Origin: Elusimicrobia bacterium HGW-Elusimicrobia-2
Lineage (GTDB): Bacteria > CG03
Direction: 5' to 3'
DNA: 25,460 bases
Assembly: GCA_002841685.1 (NCBI GenBank)
Contig: PHAM01000026.1
Coordinates: 1 to 25,460, forward strand
Part shown: piece by piece, positions 1 through 7,777 of the stretch
Layout of the letters: every line of letters starts with the position of its first letter
How positions within the stretch are numbered: position 1 is the first letter of the stretch
Position numbers and translations under genes: made by a program
The notes under the pieces: generated by a model
Database searches by the model: none
What the model saw: only the letters and a program-made list of their open reading frames with translations
What the model was told of the DNA's origin: nothing

Positions 1-480
1 ATCCATTTCTTCTTCAAGAGCTTCCGCCATTTTCTTTATATCAGCGTGTGAGAGTATCTTTTTATCGCCGAAAAGCCTTAACCTTAACATCCCGTGCGGG
101 ACAAGATGGATGACATTCGTTCCGAAATTATTTTTCCGGACCCAGCCGAGCCATTTCGCTGTGCCGCTCTCGCCGAGGCCGCAGTTTCCCGTGACGACAG
201 TTGTGACGCCCTGACGGAGATAACAGAGATTGGATTTTACGGACTCCTCAGCGGATGAACGTTCCTCTCCTATAAGATCCATCACCGCGAGGTCACAGTG
301 AGTGTGAACATCAATAAAGCCCGGGCTGACTATGCATCCCGAGGCATCTATAATTTTTTCCGCGCCGGCGTCTATGTCCCCCACAGCCGCTATCTTCCCG
401 TCTTTCAAAGCCACATCGGCTTTTGAAAATGCCCTGCCGTCAAAAACATCTCCGCCTTTTATCAGATAATCAAATATCAT
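1..480 (-). CDS. N-acyl-D-amino-acid deacylase-type amidohydrolase, 5' part (truncated by window edge)
   Basis: The reading frame starts at an ATG at 480 and stays open to base 1, so 160 N-terminal residues are present and the C-terminus lies outside the window. The N-terminus has the small beta-sandwich typical of amidohydrolases (MIFDYLIKGGDVFDG, then KDGKIAAVG). The metal-binding signature GFIDVHTHCD follows at about residues 54-63, with H59 and H61. GVTTVVTGNCG at about 91-101 matches the D-aminoacylase subgroup, where the Cys after Asn is a metal ligand. Members of this family hydrolyse N-acyl-D-amino acids or related cyclic amides in the cytoplasm; the exact substrate cannot be read here. 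An AAGGCGA stretch about 9 nt upstream could serve as ribosome binding site. The gene lies 56 bp downstream of the PorV/CsgG-like gene on the same strand, so it may be co-transcribed. Family is confident, substrate is not. Confidence 0.85.
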   Translation of the reverse strand, partial: MIFDYLIKGGDVFDGRAFSKADVALKDGKIAAVGDIDAGAEKIIDASGCIVSPGFIDVHTHCDLAVMDLIGEERSSAEESVKSNLCYLRQGVTTVVTGNCGLGESGTAKWLGWVRKNNFGTNVIHLVPHGMLRLRLFGDKKILSHADIKKMAEALEEEMD

Positions 481-536
481 TTTTTAATATCGCCTTGAGC
501 GTCCGGGCTTGTCTCAAAAAAGCAGCCTGCCCCCTT

Positions 537-2588
537 TTATTGAAATTTGTTCTTTATTTTTTCCGCGATTCTACTCGCCATTTTTTCAATTTCTCTTTCA
601 GAATAACAATCCTCATTGGCGGAAAAAACAATTTGACCGCTTTCAACATCCACCACATTCACCGTCAGAATAAATCTTGAAAGCAGCTTACCGCAGCTGC
701 CGATGGTTATATAATGCACATTGAGCAGTTTGCCCATCTGAACCGCGCAGTTTTCCGTTGTGCAGCCCATCTGCTGAAAACCCTGCTCCGCCAATATTTT
801 ATCCATATTATTTCTGTCAACAACATTGAAAAATCCAATCTCCACCACGGCAGATCGGAAAAAATCAGTAATAAACGCTGATTCGGAAGCGGAAAGCGGA
901 GCCCTCGCCTCAAAATTGGATACAGCCATATTCTTGCCTGTTTTTTTCACACTCTCCTTATCGGCAATGCCTTCTATCTCTTTCAGCCTTTCCTTTGTTC
1001 TCCCGGAGACAGCGCTCTTCATATCATCGGCCTTCACTTTTGAGAGTTTGTAATTGCCGTCTTTAAATAATGTTTTCATCTCCGCTATTTTCTTCTTCGA
1101 ACCCGCTATTGATATGCCGTGCCCCGCGGCTTTGATTATCATATCTTCAACTTCCTCAATAGCTTTTGCCGACTGAATCTTATAGCTCTCTTCAATTGTT
1201 TTCCAGAATAAATTCACTTTATCCTGAGCTGACTTATAATCCTGCCGCTGGTATGCGTCCATGGATTGTGAATATATATCCTTCTGTTTTCTGACATCAA
1301 ATCCTATTTCCCCTGCGGCAATCAACTCGTTTTCAGTTTCAGTGATCCTCTTTCTCACGCTTTCCGGGAACAAACTCTTGAGCGTTTGAATCTTCTTGTC
1401 AGCGTCTTTATAGCCTTTAATAGACTCATTCGCTTTTTCATAATTTTCAAGAGCGTCTTTGTAATTCCCCGCCTTATAAAACCTCTCGCCCTGTTTGTAG
1501 AATTTTTCAGCGGCCATATATCTTCTTGCCGCGTTAATCCCCTCCCGCGCTTTTTTATAACCAGGACTTACTTCCGGCGCTTTTGACCACGCATCAATAG
1601 CGTTTTTAAACATTTCCCTGTTAAAATAACTCTCTCCGGAGCCATAAGACGACATATCCCCGAATTTCATCCTCATAGAAACAATTTGAGAACTCTCAAA
1701 ATCGCCGCGGTGAACAAAAGCGTAATCAATCCCGAGCCCCTTAACATTTATGCCGAAGCCCGCGGTAAATGTGTCAAGTTCATAGCCGAATCTGTAACCT
1801 CCCCTCAAAGCGAATCTGTCCCGCCACAAGTATTCAAAACCCAAATTAGTGTTGCCCTCCTCATTCTGGACATAATCGCACATAAGGGAAAGCTTTCTTG
1901 CATTTGTGTTGAACAGAAGAATTGATACTCCTCCGACAAACTCTTGTTGCAAAGGATCTTCAACGGAAATATATTTTAATCCGCTTCCGAAGTTGCGTGC
2001 GGAAAAGCCAAAAAGCACGCGGCCGCCTACGGGCCGGATTAACAAAGCGATATCTTCCGCATAAGCCGTCGCCTTGTATTGTTCCGCCAAAGCGCTTTGG
2101 AGCAGTTTCGCGTTTATCCCGAAAGACAGATCTTCCGACAATAATTGCGAATAAGTCAACACCGCCAAATAATCAATTCCAGCCCTCACCATCTTCGTCT
2201 CCTTGAATGAACCGTCGGGATTCGTTAAATTAAGTTCAATGTTTTCATCCTGTAATGTCGCCACGCTGCAGGCGAAGGCCGCGCGATAGGCGGGAAAAGG
2301 CCTGGCGAAACCTATAATCGCGTATTGAGAATTAAAAAGACTTTGATTATACGAGCTAAAAAAATCTGGATTTGTTAAGTACGAAAGCCCTGCCGGATTT
2401 GTCTGTACCGCGCTCAGCGAATCAAAGAAACAGGCCGACGCCCCGCCCGCACCCATTGCTCTTGCGCCGAGATTCGCGTTCAGAATTTCATTTCCCGCCG
2501 ATTCACCGACACCCGCGCGTAAAAACGAGCATTGAAAAAGCAACAGAGCAAGCAACAGAGAGTACGGCTTTTTAATCCTAAGACTCAT
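537..2588 (-). CDS. PorV/PorQ-like outer-membrane barrel fused to TPR-like region and CsgG-like C-terminal domain
   Basis: The frame is open from 2624, but I choose the ATG at 2588 (683 aa): it follows a GGAG about 8 nt upstream, gives a normal signal peptide (MSLRIKKPYSLLLALLLFQC) and overlaps the upstream stop as ATGA. After the signal peptide, about residues 30-330 resemble PorV/PorQ-type barrels: the opening GARAMGAGGASACFFDSLSA and NPAGLSYL, then alternating strands. Residues about 335-560 are helical with TPR-like repeats (FYKQGERFYKAGNYKDALEN). The last ~120 residues match the CsgG/FlgO-like domain: MAVSNFEARAPLSASES, VVDRNNMDKILAEQGFQ, GCTTENCAVQMGKLLNVHYI and a closing VDVESGQIVFSA. 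Location is probably outer membrane with a periplasmic tail. PorV proteins carry type IX secretion cargo in Bacteroidetes; here the role is inferred only. This barrel-TPR-CsgG fusion is unusual. It is a relative of the barrel protein at 20710-22167. Confidence 0.8.
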   Translation of the reverse strand: MSLRIKKPYSLLLALLLFQCSFLRAGVGESAGNEILNANLGARAMGAGGASACFFDSLSAVQTNPAGLSYLTNPDFFSSYNQSLFNSQYAIIGFARPFPAYRAAFACSVATLQDENIELNLTNPDGSFKETKMVRAGIDYLAVLTYSQLLSEDLSFGINAKLLQSALAEQYKATAYAEDIALLIRPVGGRVLFGFSARNFGSGLKYISVEDPLQQEFVGGVSILLFNTNARKLSLMCDYVQNEEGNTNLGFEYLWRDRFALRGGYRFGYELDTFTAGFGINVKGLGIDYAFVHRGDFESSQIVSMRMKFGDMSSYGSGESYFNREMFKNAIDAWSKAPEVSPGYKKAREGINAARRYMAAEKFYKQGERFYKAGNYKDALENYEKANESIKGYKDADKKIQTLKSLFPESVRKRITETENELIAAGEIGFDVRKQKDIYSQSMDAYQRQDYKSAQDKVNLFWKTIEESYKIQSAKAIEEVEDMIIKAAGHGISIAGSKKKIAEMKTLFKDGNYKLSKVKADDMKSAVSGRTKERLKEIEGIADKESVKKTGKNMAVSNFEARAPLSASESAFITDFFRSAVVEIGFFNVVDRNNMDKILAEQGFQQMGCTTENCAVQMGKLLNVHYITIGSCGKLLSRFILTVNVVDVESGQIVFSANEDCYSEREIEKMASRIAEKIKNKFQ

Positions 2589-3988
2589 CCCTTTCTCTCC
2601 CGCGTTTTTTCTATAACTTCCCAATGACCGTTCCTCGCTAACCCTATCCTTTTTATCACATCCAAATTTTTCAATGCAGCAAGATGTTTTTGTATCGCGG
2701 ATGGATTAATGTTTAATATTTCGGATAATTTTTTCCGCGATATTTTTGGGTTTCCGAGGATTAATTTCAAAATCTCAATTTGCCTTTTGGAGAGTTGTTC
2801 TGACCACCTATCTGACCACTTATCTGACCACCTATCCCCCAACCTATCACCCAACTTATCACCCAACCTGTCAGGGGAAGTTGCAACTTCCCTTCTATGC
2901 ATTTCAACAATAAAGCCGGACAGGTCATACTTATATTCCGGAACAGGCATTTTAGCTTTAACGCACTCGCTAATGATTTTTAAAGTCCCCCTGCCCCACG
3001 CTTCTATTAAACCGGCGCGAAAAAATGTGTTGGCGATATTGGGATTATACGGAATTGACGGATGTTTCCGGACGAGTTTTTTTACAGTCCAATTTTCCGG
3101 CAATTGCCCTTCATTCCAAAAAATAATTTTATTGCTGTAAACGCTGATTTGAACAGGCACGCCGCCGCTGTAGTCCTTATGAGTAACAGCATTTATAAAA
3201 GCTTCCCTCAAGGCCGCTTCCGGAAAAGGGTATTCCTCCACCCTGTTCACTCCTTCATAACTGATATTTGCCTTGAGATATTTTGTCAATAATAAATCAA
3301 GCCCCTTCTCTATCTGTTCAAACAGGCTGCCGTGAATCTCATCCTGAAAAAGCAAATCATCATCCGTTTTAAAATAACCTATCTTCACATAAGCGCCGGT
3401 AATAAATTTCTCCGGGTCGGGATGGAACAACAACACGGCCGCGCGCTTAAGATAATCCCCCTCCGCTAAATGCAGATTTTCAAGCAGGACATTATCGCTT
3501 GCCCGTATATCTTCTTCGCTCAATCTCTTGCTTTTAACAGCCCTTTTACGGAAACTATTAAAGGCGGCCTTGTCCAGGTCTTTCGCAAACACCTTAGGCA
3601 CAGGAACGCCGTCCCATCTTTTACCCTGTTTACCGAGCAGAAATTTATCCAGCACCGCGCCTTTTAGTTCCTGTTTGGTGCTCCCGCTGCGGTAATGATA
3701 TTTTCCTTTGTAGCTGATGGGATAGGGATACGGTTCAACAGCTATTTCTAAAACATCCTTGCCCTTTATCGACACAAGATTGACATCTATCATAATGCCT
3801 AAAATATCCCTGACCTTATTGGGGATATCTTCCAAAAGTTTCTTCGCGTTAGCAATACCGGTCACCAGGCCTTTGTCATTTTTGCCGATGAAAAGCTTTC
3901 CGCCCTGAGCGTTGGCAAACCCGCATATCCATTTCAGATAATCATCTTGCCAATTTTGTTTATATTCAATGTTCTGCTTTTCTTTCAT
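2585..3988 (-). CDS. AlbA_2 / HATPase / winged-helix transcriptional regulator-like protein (COG2865 type)
   Basis: This 467-aa protein has the layout of COG2865 'predicted transcriptional regulator / ATP-dependent helicase-like' proteins. An AlbA_2 (Schlafen AlbA_2) domain covers about residues 5-110 (EYKQNWQDDYLKWICGFANA, GGKLFIGKNDKG). A GHKL-type ATPase-like domain covers about 250-350 (EAALREAFINAVTHKDYSGG, then GLIEAWGRGTLKI). A C-terminal winged helix (about 405-460) contains QIEILKLILGNPKISRKKLSE and INPSAIQKHLAALKNLDVI. Between the ATPase and HTH lies a linker of six four-residue repeats (see the repeat at 2801-2872). A DNA-binding regulatory role is inferred from the family; targets are unknown. 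The stop overlaps the start of the PorV-like gene as ATGA, so translation of the two is probably coupled. The start at 3988 has only a weak GAG upstream. The gene lies 40 bp after the broken surface-protein gene. Confidence 0.85.
   Translation of the reverse strand: MKEKQNIEYKQNWQDDYLKWICGFANAQGGKLFIGKNDKGLVTGIANAKKLLEDIPNKVRDILGIMIDVNLVSIKGKDVLEIAVEPYPYPISYKGKYHYRSGSTKQELKGAVLDKFLLGKQGKRWDGVPVPKVFAKDLDKAAFNSFRKRAVKSKRLSEEDIRASDNVLLENLHLAEGDYLKRAAVLLFHPDPEKFITGAYVKIGYFKTDDDLLFQDEIHGSLFEQIEKGLDLLLTKYLKANISYEGVNRVEEYPFPEAALREAFINAVTHKDYSGGVPVQISVYSNKIIFWNEGQLPENWTVKKLVRKHPSIPYNPNIANTFFRAGLIEAWGRGTLKIISECVKAKMPVPEYKYDLSGFIVEMHRREVATSPDRLGDKLGDRLGDRWSDKWSDRWSEQLSKRQIEILKLILGNPKISRKKLSEILNINPSAIQKHLAALKNLDVIKRIGLARNGHWEVIEKTRERKG
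2801..2872 (-). repeat. 12-bp minisatellite, six units, inside the AlbA_2/HTH gene
   Basis: Six consecutive 12-bp units begin at 2801, 2813, 2825, 2837, 2849 and 2861. The first three read TGACCA(C)CTATC-like and the last three (A/C)CCCAACCTATC-like. On the coding strand they give, in protein order, DRLG DKLG DRLG DRWS DKWS DRWS. The R-K-R order is kept in both halves, so the array also reads as a duplicated 36-bp block whose two halves later diverged (LG versus WS). The length is a multiple of three, so gain or loss of units keeps the frame. Confidence 0.9.
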
Positions 3989-4028
3989 TTCGTCTCAGGC
4001 TTAATCATAATTATGCCCGCGCCGGGAA

Positions 4029-4769
4029 TCATTTCACCACCACCGCTTTCAGAATCTTGTCGTAAAAAGCTGTCTTGATATGAATAACATAAATTCCGCT
4101 GGCGACAGTATTGCCCCCCGTATTTTTACCCAGCCAGTCGGCGGTATAAACCCCCGCTCCCATTGACTGATTATCAATAATTTTTTTAATCAACGCCCCG
4201 CTGCGGCTATAAACCTCAATTGTCACATTTGACGCGGATGGGAGCTCATACCGGATTGTCATCGGCCTGCCGTCGGCAGGATTAAATAAATTGTCATAAA
4301 GTTTCACTTCCGCCGCCACCGCCTTAAAAACAACAAAAGAGGAACTTGCCGACGCCGACTTATGCCCCGCAGGGTCAATTAAAGTCACCTCAACCTGAAC
4401 CTTTGTCGCCAAAGGATAATTTTTTGTGATTGCACCCAGCGCAACCTGAGCACCAATCAGCCCATCCTGCCCTACGCTTAAATTCGCGAAAGTAATCCCC
4501 GTCGTGAGCGTCTGACCATTCTGATCCTTGATAACGATTTCGCAAGTTGTCCCCGCTTCCGCCGTCCCGGTTATATTCAATGTTTCATTGTCCGTTATTT
4601 CCGTGTCTGCCGACACTAAAGAAATATCTATATTTGCGGGCTCTTCCGAAGCCGTGAGCCAGACCTTTATCCCGTCGCTCCAGTCCGACCATTCAGAATA
4701 CAAACCCGCTCCGTTTACCACCCGAACTCTCGCATAATATGTCTTTTTATCCTCGCAATCGGTTACAGT
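4029..4769 (-). pseudogene. C-terminal part of the interrupted surface protein: FN3 end, Ig-like domain and FlgD-Ig/T9SS-type C-terminal domain
   Basis: This stretch continues the 4770-6590 gene in the same frame after a single TAA at 4770-4772. The 16 codons just after the stop (TVTDCEDKKTYYARVR) complete the fibronectin-type-III domain begun before it, and the next residues VVNGAGLYSEWSDWSDG finish it. An Ig-like module follows (DISLVSADTEITDNETLNI to SSSFVVFK). The last ~90 residues are a FlgD-Ig-like C-terminal domain: LYDNLFNPADGRPMTIRYEL, IEVYSRSGALIKKI, TVASGIYVIHIKT and terminal VVVK. In Bacteroidetes similar tails are type IX sorting domains. A GTG at 4721 could restart translation, but it lies mid-domain with no clear ribosome binding site, so I treat this as a fragment unless the stop is read through or is a sequencing error. 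Confidence 0.7.
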
Positions 4770-6590
4770 TTATTCCAAAACATCACCCATATTACCATTA
4801 TATTTGTAGTTGCCCGATTCATCGGGCGAAGTTGAAACCTGAAGCCAGTATCCGCCAATTCCGCTTTCAGCATCGGCAACGGTTCCCACCGCCCAAGTAA
4901 ATTTAATCGATGACGAATCGGCATCCGCTCCTATATCCGCCGGTATTCCCGATTTTCCTGTCGGCGATGACAAATCAACCATAAACTTTGTTTCCTCGCT
5001 CCACTCAGACCAGCAATTATCAAATCCGGAATTATCTTTGACTTTCACTCGCCAATAATAAGTGCTCCCCGATGTTAAATTCCAATCTGTCGGGGTCCAT
5101 GTATTTGTTGAGCTTAACATCTCGCCGGTGTCCTTAGCATTTCCATCGCCATAAGTTCCCGTTGAATATCTTAATTGAACTTGCAAAGCTGTTTGCGTAT
5201 CTCCGTCAACATCATAAAACTCCGCCCATAAAAAAACAAGATTAGTTGCGGCAATCCATTCTTCCTGCGGAGAAACAATAGCAAAAGTGGAAGGAGAACA
5301 ATTATAAGTTATTGAAAAGTCATAAAGACTGGGCGTCTGTGTGGAAATTGTAGTTATAAAGTTTACTTTGCACTGAATATATCGTGCAGAAAGTGAAGTA
5401 ATTGTATCTCCAGAAACGGTATAACTTGATGACCAACTTGACCAATAATCATCAGGAGTTAATGTGTTTCCTGTTCTGCTTTGTAAAGTTATGTCTGTTC
5501 CTGCAGGCAAACTGCTTGACCAATAAATATTTCCCCAATCTGCGATACTTCCTGCATTTTTAATTCGAGAGAGAAAATACCCCTGAGAAAAGCCAGTCCA
5601 CTGAAAATACCTAATATAATACCTGCTAATATCACCCTGCTCAGCAATATGTGGTTTATTATTACCATCTAAACAAAAAGAAACGTAATTATATTCATAG
5701 GCTGTTGAAATCTTTATTGACTCTTGGCCAGTACCGTCAGCATCAACCCATGAACTTCCATCCCATTTCAGATAACAAATTTCACAATTACCTGAACTTA
5801 TTTTTGACCACGCAATATGAGGATTCCCACTACCATCTAAAAATAAAGATGGATTAATGGCAGGGATATTTATAGATTCCTGGCCAGTACCGTCAACATC
5901 AACCCACGAACTACCATTCCATTTCAGATAACTTGCATACCCCGTAATATGCGGGTTCCCACTGCTGTCCAAACAAAGAGCAGGTTCGCACAAAAAAGAA
6001 TGACCTTCTAAAATACTTGTTGCTTCCTGACCAGTGCCATCAGCATCAACCCAGGATGAGCCGTTCCAATAAAGATAAGAAATCCCATAATTATTAGACG
6101 CTATAACACCGCACCATGCAAGATGGGGATTCCCGCTGTTGTCCAAACGAAGTGAGGGATAATATCCATTATTATTGGAAATACTTATTGATTCCTGTCC
6201 TACGCCATCCGCATCAACCCAGGATGAGCCGTTCCAATAAAGATAATAAATCTTATAATCGCCCATCCAAGCAATATGCGGATTCCCACTGCTGTCCAAA
6301 CAAAGCGAAGGACTCGTAAAATAAGCATCCCCGCTGGAAATAATTATTGATTCCTGTCCTACACCATCAGCATCAGTCCACTCTCCTATTAAGTGCATTT
6401 CATTGTTTCCAACAGCAACACTTGATAATGTCCCTGCATTAAAATCTTCATCTGATGTCTGCAACCAAGTAGCCGCATAGCAAAGAGAAGAAATAAAACA
6501 CAAAAATATATTTACGGTTAAAAACGGAATAAAAAGAGTTATTATTTTTTCCTGCTTAATATTTCTATAAAAGGCTTTGCCTGTATTCAT
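4770..6590 (-). CDS. Secreted repeat/FN3 surface protein, N-terminal part, ended early by an in-frame TAA
   Basis: This 606-aa frame starts at ATG 6590, only 6 nt after the stop of the SIR2-like gene, and without a strong ribosome binding site. Residues about 15-40 form a signal peptide (IITLFIPFLTVNIFLCFISS, then LCYA/A). Residues about 60-330 hold five copies of a ~45-56-residue module with WVDADGTGQESI, LCLDSSGNPHIAW and YLYWNGSSW as landmarks, reminiscent of beta-propeller blades. Next comes a ~110-residue beta-rich domain with many Trp, then FN3-like modules (WRVKVKDNSGFDNCWSEWSE). The frame ends in the middle of the last FN3 domain at ...GNMGDVLE. The in-frame continuation at 4029-4769 carries the expected end, so the intact protein would be about 853 aa. 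The likely location is the cell surface or outside the cell; function is unknown. Confidence 0.8.
   Translation of the reverse strand: MNTGKAFYRNIKQEKIITLFIPFLTVNIFLCFISSLCYAATWLQTSDEDFNAGTLSSVAVGNNEMHLIGEWTDADGVGQESIIISSGDAYFTSPSLCLDSSGNPHIAWMGDYKIYYLYWNGSSWVDADGVGQESISISNNNGYYPSLRLDNSGNPHLAWCGVIASNNYGISYLYWNGSSWVDADGTGQEATSILEGHSFLCEPALCLDSSGNPHITGYASYLKWNGSSWVDVDGTGQESINIPAINPSLFLDGSGNPHIAWSKISSGNCEICYLKWDGSSWVDADGTGQESIKISTAYEYNYVSFCLDGNNKPHIAEQGDISRYYIRYFQWTGFSQGYFLSRIKNAGSIADWGNIYWSSSLPAGTDITLQSRTGNTLTPDDYWSSWSSSYTVSGDTITSLSARYIQCKVNFITTISTQTPSLYDFSITYNCSPSTFAIVSPQEEWIAATNLVFLWAEFYDVDGDTQTALQVQLRYSTGTYGDGNAKDTGEMLSSTNTWTPTDWNLTSGSTYYWRVKVKDNSGFDNCWSEWSEETKFMVDLSSPTGKSGIPADIGADADSSSIKFTWAVGTVADAESGIGGYWLQVSTSPDESGNYKYNGNMGDVLE
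5600..6383 (-). repeat. Five-copy ~140-170-bp coding repeat (WxDxDGxGQE modules) in the surface-protein gene
   Basis: Five modules, each opened by W-(T/V)-D-(A/V)-D-G-(V/T)-G-Q-E, can be read on the minus strand. Some copies are nearly identical in DNA: 6043-6078 and 6211-6246 are the same over 36 bases and lie 168 bp apart. The segments around 5948 and 6277 also share most bases. DNA-level identity, not only protein similarity, points to recent duplication or gene conversion within the gene. Confidence 0.85.
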
Positions 6591-6596
6591 GTTTTT

Positions 6597-7640
6597 TTAT
6601 TCACTTTTAAGAATCATTTTCAGTTCGTCTATCGATTCATCATTTAATTTTTTACTGATTTTAATAAAATTGTCGGGTGTAAAAAAATCCCAAATCATAC
6701 TACCAAAATGTTTTTCAATACGTTCGCCAATAAAATTAGCTTCTGGGTCAACAATTGTAATTTTCTTTTCCATACTTCTGGTATACACTTTTTTAAAAAA
6801 GCTTGATAACATAAGCCATAAAACGCTATCCTCCGGCCGTAATCCGCAACCAATTATTATGAGATTTTTAGCAATATCCATTTTTTCAATTGTATCGATA
6901 ATTAAACGTTCAATTTGTTCATGCGGAATTTTGATATAACTTGGCGCAATTACATAAGGTTTAGCATGTAGCCCTTCATCATACGCCCCATATCGTTGTG
7001 AAGTTTTAGGACAAAATTTAGAATTAATTTCAACACCAATATATGTTTCCGAAGACTTGAGATAATTGCATAATCTAAAATTTTCGCATCCATGTATTTT
7101 GTGCAATAAAATATTTTTTATATCTTCGTTTTTATGGATTTTATCTCTACATTTGATTGCGGTGTTACCAATAAATTCTGAATAACCGCCATTAGGTGAC
7201 CACACCTCATAATAATCCAATAAAGCCGCCGTAAAGGTTGTATAGTTTAAATCTACTATAACATTATTTTGCGCCAATATATGAGTAACAAATCTGCCTA
7301 ACCAAGATTTTTCTTTTACAATACTTTCATTAAATCTAAATTGGGCAAAATATTCCGCAATCAATGAATTGAATTTTTCGCGAAATAGTTTAATTTCATC
7401 CTTATCTTTTCCATTTTCCCTGAGAATTTGAATATCTAAACAAGTGAGAAATTCTTCAATATTTTCTGTTCGATATTTTGTTAAGTATTCGTTAAATTTG
7501 TCCGAGACAATTTTATTCTTTGCAAATTTTTTTAATTTATCTAATAATTTGTTATTCAGTGGAGCTTTCTCGTCGAACACGGCTCTATCAAAACCAGCAC
7601 CTAACAAATAAACATTGTTTACTTTTGCTTCGCTCGTCAT
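6597..7640 (-). CDS. SIR2-like domain protein (possible NADase/defence-type)
   Basis: The 347-aa product shows the landmarks of bacterial SIR2-like Rossmann proteins: VYLLGAGFDRAV at about 10-21 (nucleotide-binding Gly motif), VIVDLNYTTF at about 127-136 with N132, LLHKIHGC at about 178-185 with H183, NLIIIGCGLRPEDSVLW at about 259-275, and ITIVDPE at about 294-300. In related proteins the Asn and His take part in NAD+ cleavage, and many such proteins are anti-phage effectors; that role is inference here. The gene is visibly more AT-rich than the thi/tkt operon and has no strong Shine-Dalgarno, which suggests transfer. Neighbours are an RHH antitoxin-like gene 137 bp upstream and the broken surface-protein gene 6 bp downstream. 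I saw no additional transmembrane, TIR or STALD segment. Confidence 0.72.
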   Translation of the reverse strand: MTSEAKVNNVYLLGAGFDRAVFDEKAPLNNKLLDKLKKFAKNKIVSDKFNEYLTKYRTENIEEFLTCLDIQILRENGKDKDEIKLFREKFNSLIAEYFAQFRFNESIVKEKSWLGRFVTHILAQNNVIVDLNYTTFTAALLDYYEVWSPNGGYSEFIGNTAIKCRDKIHKNEDIKNILLHKIHGCENFRLCNYLKSSETYIGVEINSKFCPKTSQRYGAYDEGLHAKPYVIAPSYIKIPHEQIERLIIDTIEKMDIAKNLIIIGCGLRPEDSVLWLMLSSFFKKVYTRSMEKKITIVDPEANFIGERIEKHFGSMIWDFFTPDNFIKISKKLNDESIDELKMILKSE

Positions 7641-7684
7641 TTTGGTTTTAATGAGTTTAGTGTCGAACTTACGACGCTCACGCT

Positions 7685-7713
7685 TTTATAGCCGTATATC
7701 TGTGATATTGCCA
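7685..7713 (-). promoter_or_regulatory. Candidate sigma70-type promoter for the SIR2-like gene
   Basis: On the minus strand TATAAA (7690-7685) is preceded, after 17 bp, by TGGCAA (7713-7708). The -10 matches the consensus in five of six positions; the -35 is weak. It would give a leader of about 40 nt before the ATG at 7640. The -35 lies inside the imperfect palindrome at 7707-7722. Confidence 0.35.
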
Positions 7714-7753
7714 TATTGCAATGTTATCAAATACCCCCGCGAATTGCCATATT
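7707..7753. repeat. Two copies of ATTGCCATATT, one inside an imperfect palindrome
   Basis: ATTGCCATATT occurs at 7707-7717 and again at 7743-7753, 36 bp apart on the same strand. The first copy extends to ATTGCCATATTGCAAT (7707-7722), an inverted repeat of ATTGC arms around six bases. The element sits between the RHH gene and the SIR2-like gene and overlaps a candidate -35 box, so it could be an operator. It could equally be a remnant of an intergenic repeat. Confidence 0.5.
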
Positions 7754-7777
7754 ATTGCCTACGTTTGTAATCCCTGT

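Noticed and set aside
481-536. Terminator-like GCAGGCTGC followed by T6 on the minus strand after the PorV/CsgG gene.
   Set aside because: The arms GCAG/CTGC leave a one-base loop, so a real hairpin cannot form; no better stem was found.
4029-4721. Independent gene from GTG at 4721.
   Set aside because: The frame continues unbroken from 4769 and homology to FN3 begins before 4721, so this is the tail of the interrupted gene rather than a separate gene.
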